A stretch of 5,655 nucleotides of DNA from positions 1 through 5,655 of the forward strand of contig CANQQH010000069.1 of assembly GCA_947625955.1 (NCBI GenBank), given 5' to 3'. Both the position numbers and the translations under genes were made by a program. The stretch comes from an uncultured Clostridia bacterium (GTDB lineage Bacteria > Bacillota > Clostridia > Christensenellales > UBA1242). Of this stretch, positions 4,751-5,655 are shown piece by piece. Under the pieces are notes generated by a model, which was not told where the DNA came from, did no database searches, and was given only the letters and a program-made list of their open reading frames with translations. Positions within the stretch are counted from its first letter, which is position 1, and every line of letters begins with the position of its first letter.

Positions 4751-5197
4751 ATGATAGATGAAAGAATATCCGCAGCTCAAAAATTTTTAGATGCTCATCA
4801 AAATGTGGAAAAAATTGATTTTTATATCCGCTCAATAGAAGAAAAAATTGAAAATATAGACAAGCAGATAAACGCAAGAAAGAGCGAACAGAGTGATCTT
4901 GCCCATGAATCTAATGAAATTAAATATGACATGGAGTACTATTACGACTACAGAATTGTGAGAGAGCGTGGGCAAAAGAGGCTTGCATATATTGATGGCA
5001 GATATGGTGTCTTGCAAAAAGAAATTGAGGAGTTAGAAAAAGAAAAAGCCGACTATATTGCCAAAACCGAAGAACTTGGCGTTCAAAAGGAAGCCGCAAA
5101 ACGCAAGCTTCGCGCGTGCGACAAAGCCCTTGCAAAACTCTATAAAGACCCCAAAAAAGATAGCGGAAGTTCGGATGCGCCTGAGCCTATCGCCTAA
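4751..5197 (+). CDS. Small coiled-coil protein of unknown function
   Basis: A 148-residue charged, helical protein I do not recognise. ATG at 4751 is chosen because GGAGAGG (4737-4743) lies seven bases upstream; an in-frame TTG at 4730 would fall before the expected transcript start. Helix one (about 20-58) and helix two (about 87-131) have heptad-like spacing (IRSIEEKIENIDKQI; LQKEIEELEKEKADY) and flank a Tyr-rich middle (YDMEYYYDYR, 59-68). They could fold back as an antiparallel hairpin. The tail is short, Ser/Asp/Pro-rich and ends PEPIA. There is no signal peptide or membrane segment. By hand count GC is about 34% over 4751-5040 and about 49% over 5041-5197, with codon choice shifting from ATA/TTA/AGA to GCC/CGC/CTT. 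The gene has its own promoter and lies between two related hairpin arrays; the stop codon is inside array-like sequence. Confidence 0.75.
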   Translation: MIDERISAAQKFLDAHQNVEKIDFYIRSIEEKIENIDKQINARKSEQSDLAHESNEIKYDMEYYYDYRIVRERGQKRLAYIDGRYGVLQKEIEELEKEKADYIAKTEELGVQKEAAKRKLRACDKALAKLYKDPKKDSGSSDAPEPIA

Positions 5198-5264
5198 GTA
5201 TTTCGCCTAACGAAAATGACATATCGCTTTTTCAAAGCGAATTACATTTCGCCTTGCGGCGAAT
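5198..5264. repeat. Second hairpin array, related to the first
   Basis: Three units follow the stop codon: TTTCG/CGAAA (5201-5205, 5211-5215; apparently decayed), TCGCTTT/AAAGCGA (5224-5230, 5234-5240) and TTCGCC/GGCGAA (5248-5253, 5258-5263). Centres are about 24 bases apart and linkers are ATGACAT and ATTACAT. Units and linkers correspond in order to units 1, 2 and 4 of the array at 4603-4719; the TTCAAC/GTTGAA unit is absent. The remaining stretch 5265-5331 is AT-rich, and I see nothing else in it. Confidence 0.75.
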
Positions 5265-5331
5265 TGATTGATAAGAAAATTTATTTTGTGGCAATTAAAA
5301 AGGAACAAATTAACAAATCAAACTAAAAGGC

Positions 5332-5363
5332 AAAAAATATCCACCTGAAAAGGTGGAATTTTT
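5332..5363. terminator. Bidirectional intrinsic terminator between convergent genes
   Basis: TCCACCT (5340-5346) and AGGTGGA (5351-5357) pair perfectly around a GAAA loop. On the plus strand T5 follows at 5359-5363. On the minus strand the six A's at 5332-5337 give a T6 tract after a 2-base gap. An outer arm, CAAAAAATA (5331-5339) with TATTTTTTG (5369-5377), could extend the stem and covers the stop codon of the minus-strand gene. It would end both the small coiled-coil transcript and the convergent one. Confidence 0.85.
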
Positions 5364-5367
5364 CTGT

Positions 5368-5655
5368 CTATTTTTTGTTTTGCCTCTCTTTTTTATAGAT
5401 ATAAAGAACACTGCCGTCATCATAAAATTCGAACTTTTCCCTGCCAAGACGGTCAATCAATATGTTAAGAAGGCTATCAATTTTCTTGTTGCTCTCTATT
5501 AACTCTTCTGCCGAAAGCTTTTCTTTGCTTTTTAATATACGAGTGATTTCTTTGTGCTCCTCAGTTTCATAAACACTCTTGTCACCAGTATCGTCGGCAT
5601 AGCTTTCAAGTTGCAAGTATGTGTGATAACATCTCAAAGATTCGCCGCAATAATC
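5368..5655 (-). CDS. C-terminal part of an unrecognised protein (partial, leaves window)
   Basis: The minus-strand frame is open from the right edge to a TAG at 5370-5368 and gives 95 residues. A TTG at 5637 is in frame, but six codons upstream of it are also open and no ribosome site is evident, so the true start is probably beyond the window. The visible part starts DYCGESLRCYHTYLQLESYA, continues with a charged helical middle (TEEHKEITRILKSKEKLSAE; ESNKKIDSLLNILIDRLGRE) and ends in a short strand-rich segment (KFEFYDDGSVLYIYKK) with a basic tail. There is no membrane segment. I do not recognise a family. The stop lies inside the outer arm of the bidirectional terminator, so it is the last gene of its transcript. 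Confidence 0.65.
   Translation of the reverse strand, partial: DYCGESLRCYHTYLQLESYADDTGDKSVYETEEHKEITRILKSKEKLSAEELIESNKKIDSLLNILIDRLGREKFEFYDDGSVLYIYKKERQNKK

Noticed and set aside
4611..4877. Minus-strand frame of 88 codons across the first hairpin array
   Set aside because: It crosses the array and the 5' end of the small coiled-coil gene, has no ribosome site and ends in an Arg run made by array sequence.
5264..5326. A 20-codon frame starting TTG in the gap after the second array
   Set aside because: It has no ribosome site or promoter and low-complexity AT-rich content, and begins within the last array unit.

Overview
The window looks like chromosomal DNA from a low-GC, Bacillota/Clostridia-like bacterium, probably an uncultured gut-type lineage. 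Reasons: purine-rich AAGGAG ribosome sites, consensus sigma-A-type promoters in AT-rich gaps, a Firmicute-style GroES C-terminus, and an Lgt followed by a DivIVA-like coiled-coil protein. This placement is inferred from sequence style and is not a database result. No phage, transposase, CRISPR array, rRNA or tRNA is visible.

Layout. Positions 1-846 are read leftwards. At the left edge are the first 12 codons of a gene that may be sepF, preceded by a ribosome site and a -10 box. To its right is a weak terminator and then an unrecognised Cys-rich, membrane-anchored protein (124-846). The divergent gap 847-1028 holds a GC-rich imperfect hairpin, an inverted repeat enclosing a TATAAT, and the likely groE -10 box; no CIRCE operator is seen. 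The bicistron groES-groEL (1029-2926) ends at a strong terminator (3006-3040). One base later begins a perfect TTGACA-17-TATAAT promoter that places the start of transcription at or next to the ATG of lgt, so lgt is probably read from a leaderless mRNA. lgt (3077-3889) overlaps a GTG-started coiled-coil gene (3858-4601), which has a DivIVA-like N-terminus and an AT-hook-like basic motif.

The right third is the least ordinary part. A periodic array of short hairpins, each with a different stem and joined by an ATTACAT-type linker about every 22-24 bp, follows the coiled-coil gene (4603-4719). Its last hairpin lies between the -35 and -10 boxes of an extended -10 promoter that drives a second, small coiled-coil gene (4751-5197). 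A second, shorter array with the same unit order begins at the stop codon of that gene (5198-5264), so the gene sits between two related arrays. A bidirectional terminator (5332-5363) separates it from a convergent, partial, unrecognised gene running off the right edge.

How the genes relate: groES/groEL form the cytosolic chaperonin. Lgt attaches diacylglycerol to prolipoproteins at the membrane. The coiled-coil gene coupled to lgt, and possibly the left-edge gene, hint at cell-division or envelope functions. The link between the small coiled-coil gene and the hairpin arrays is a hypothesis based only on position and sequence.
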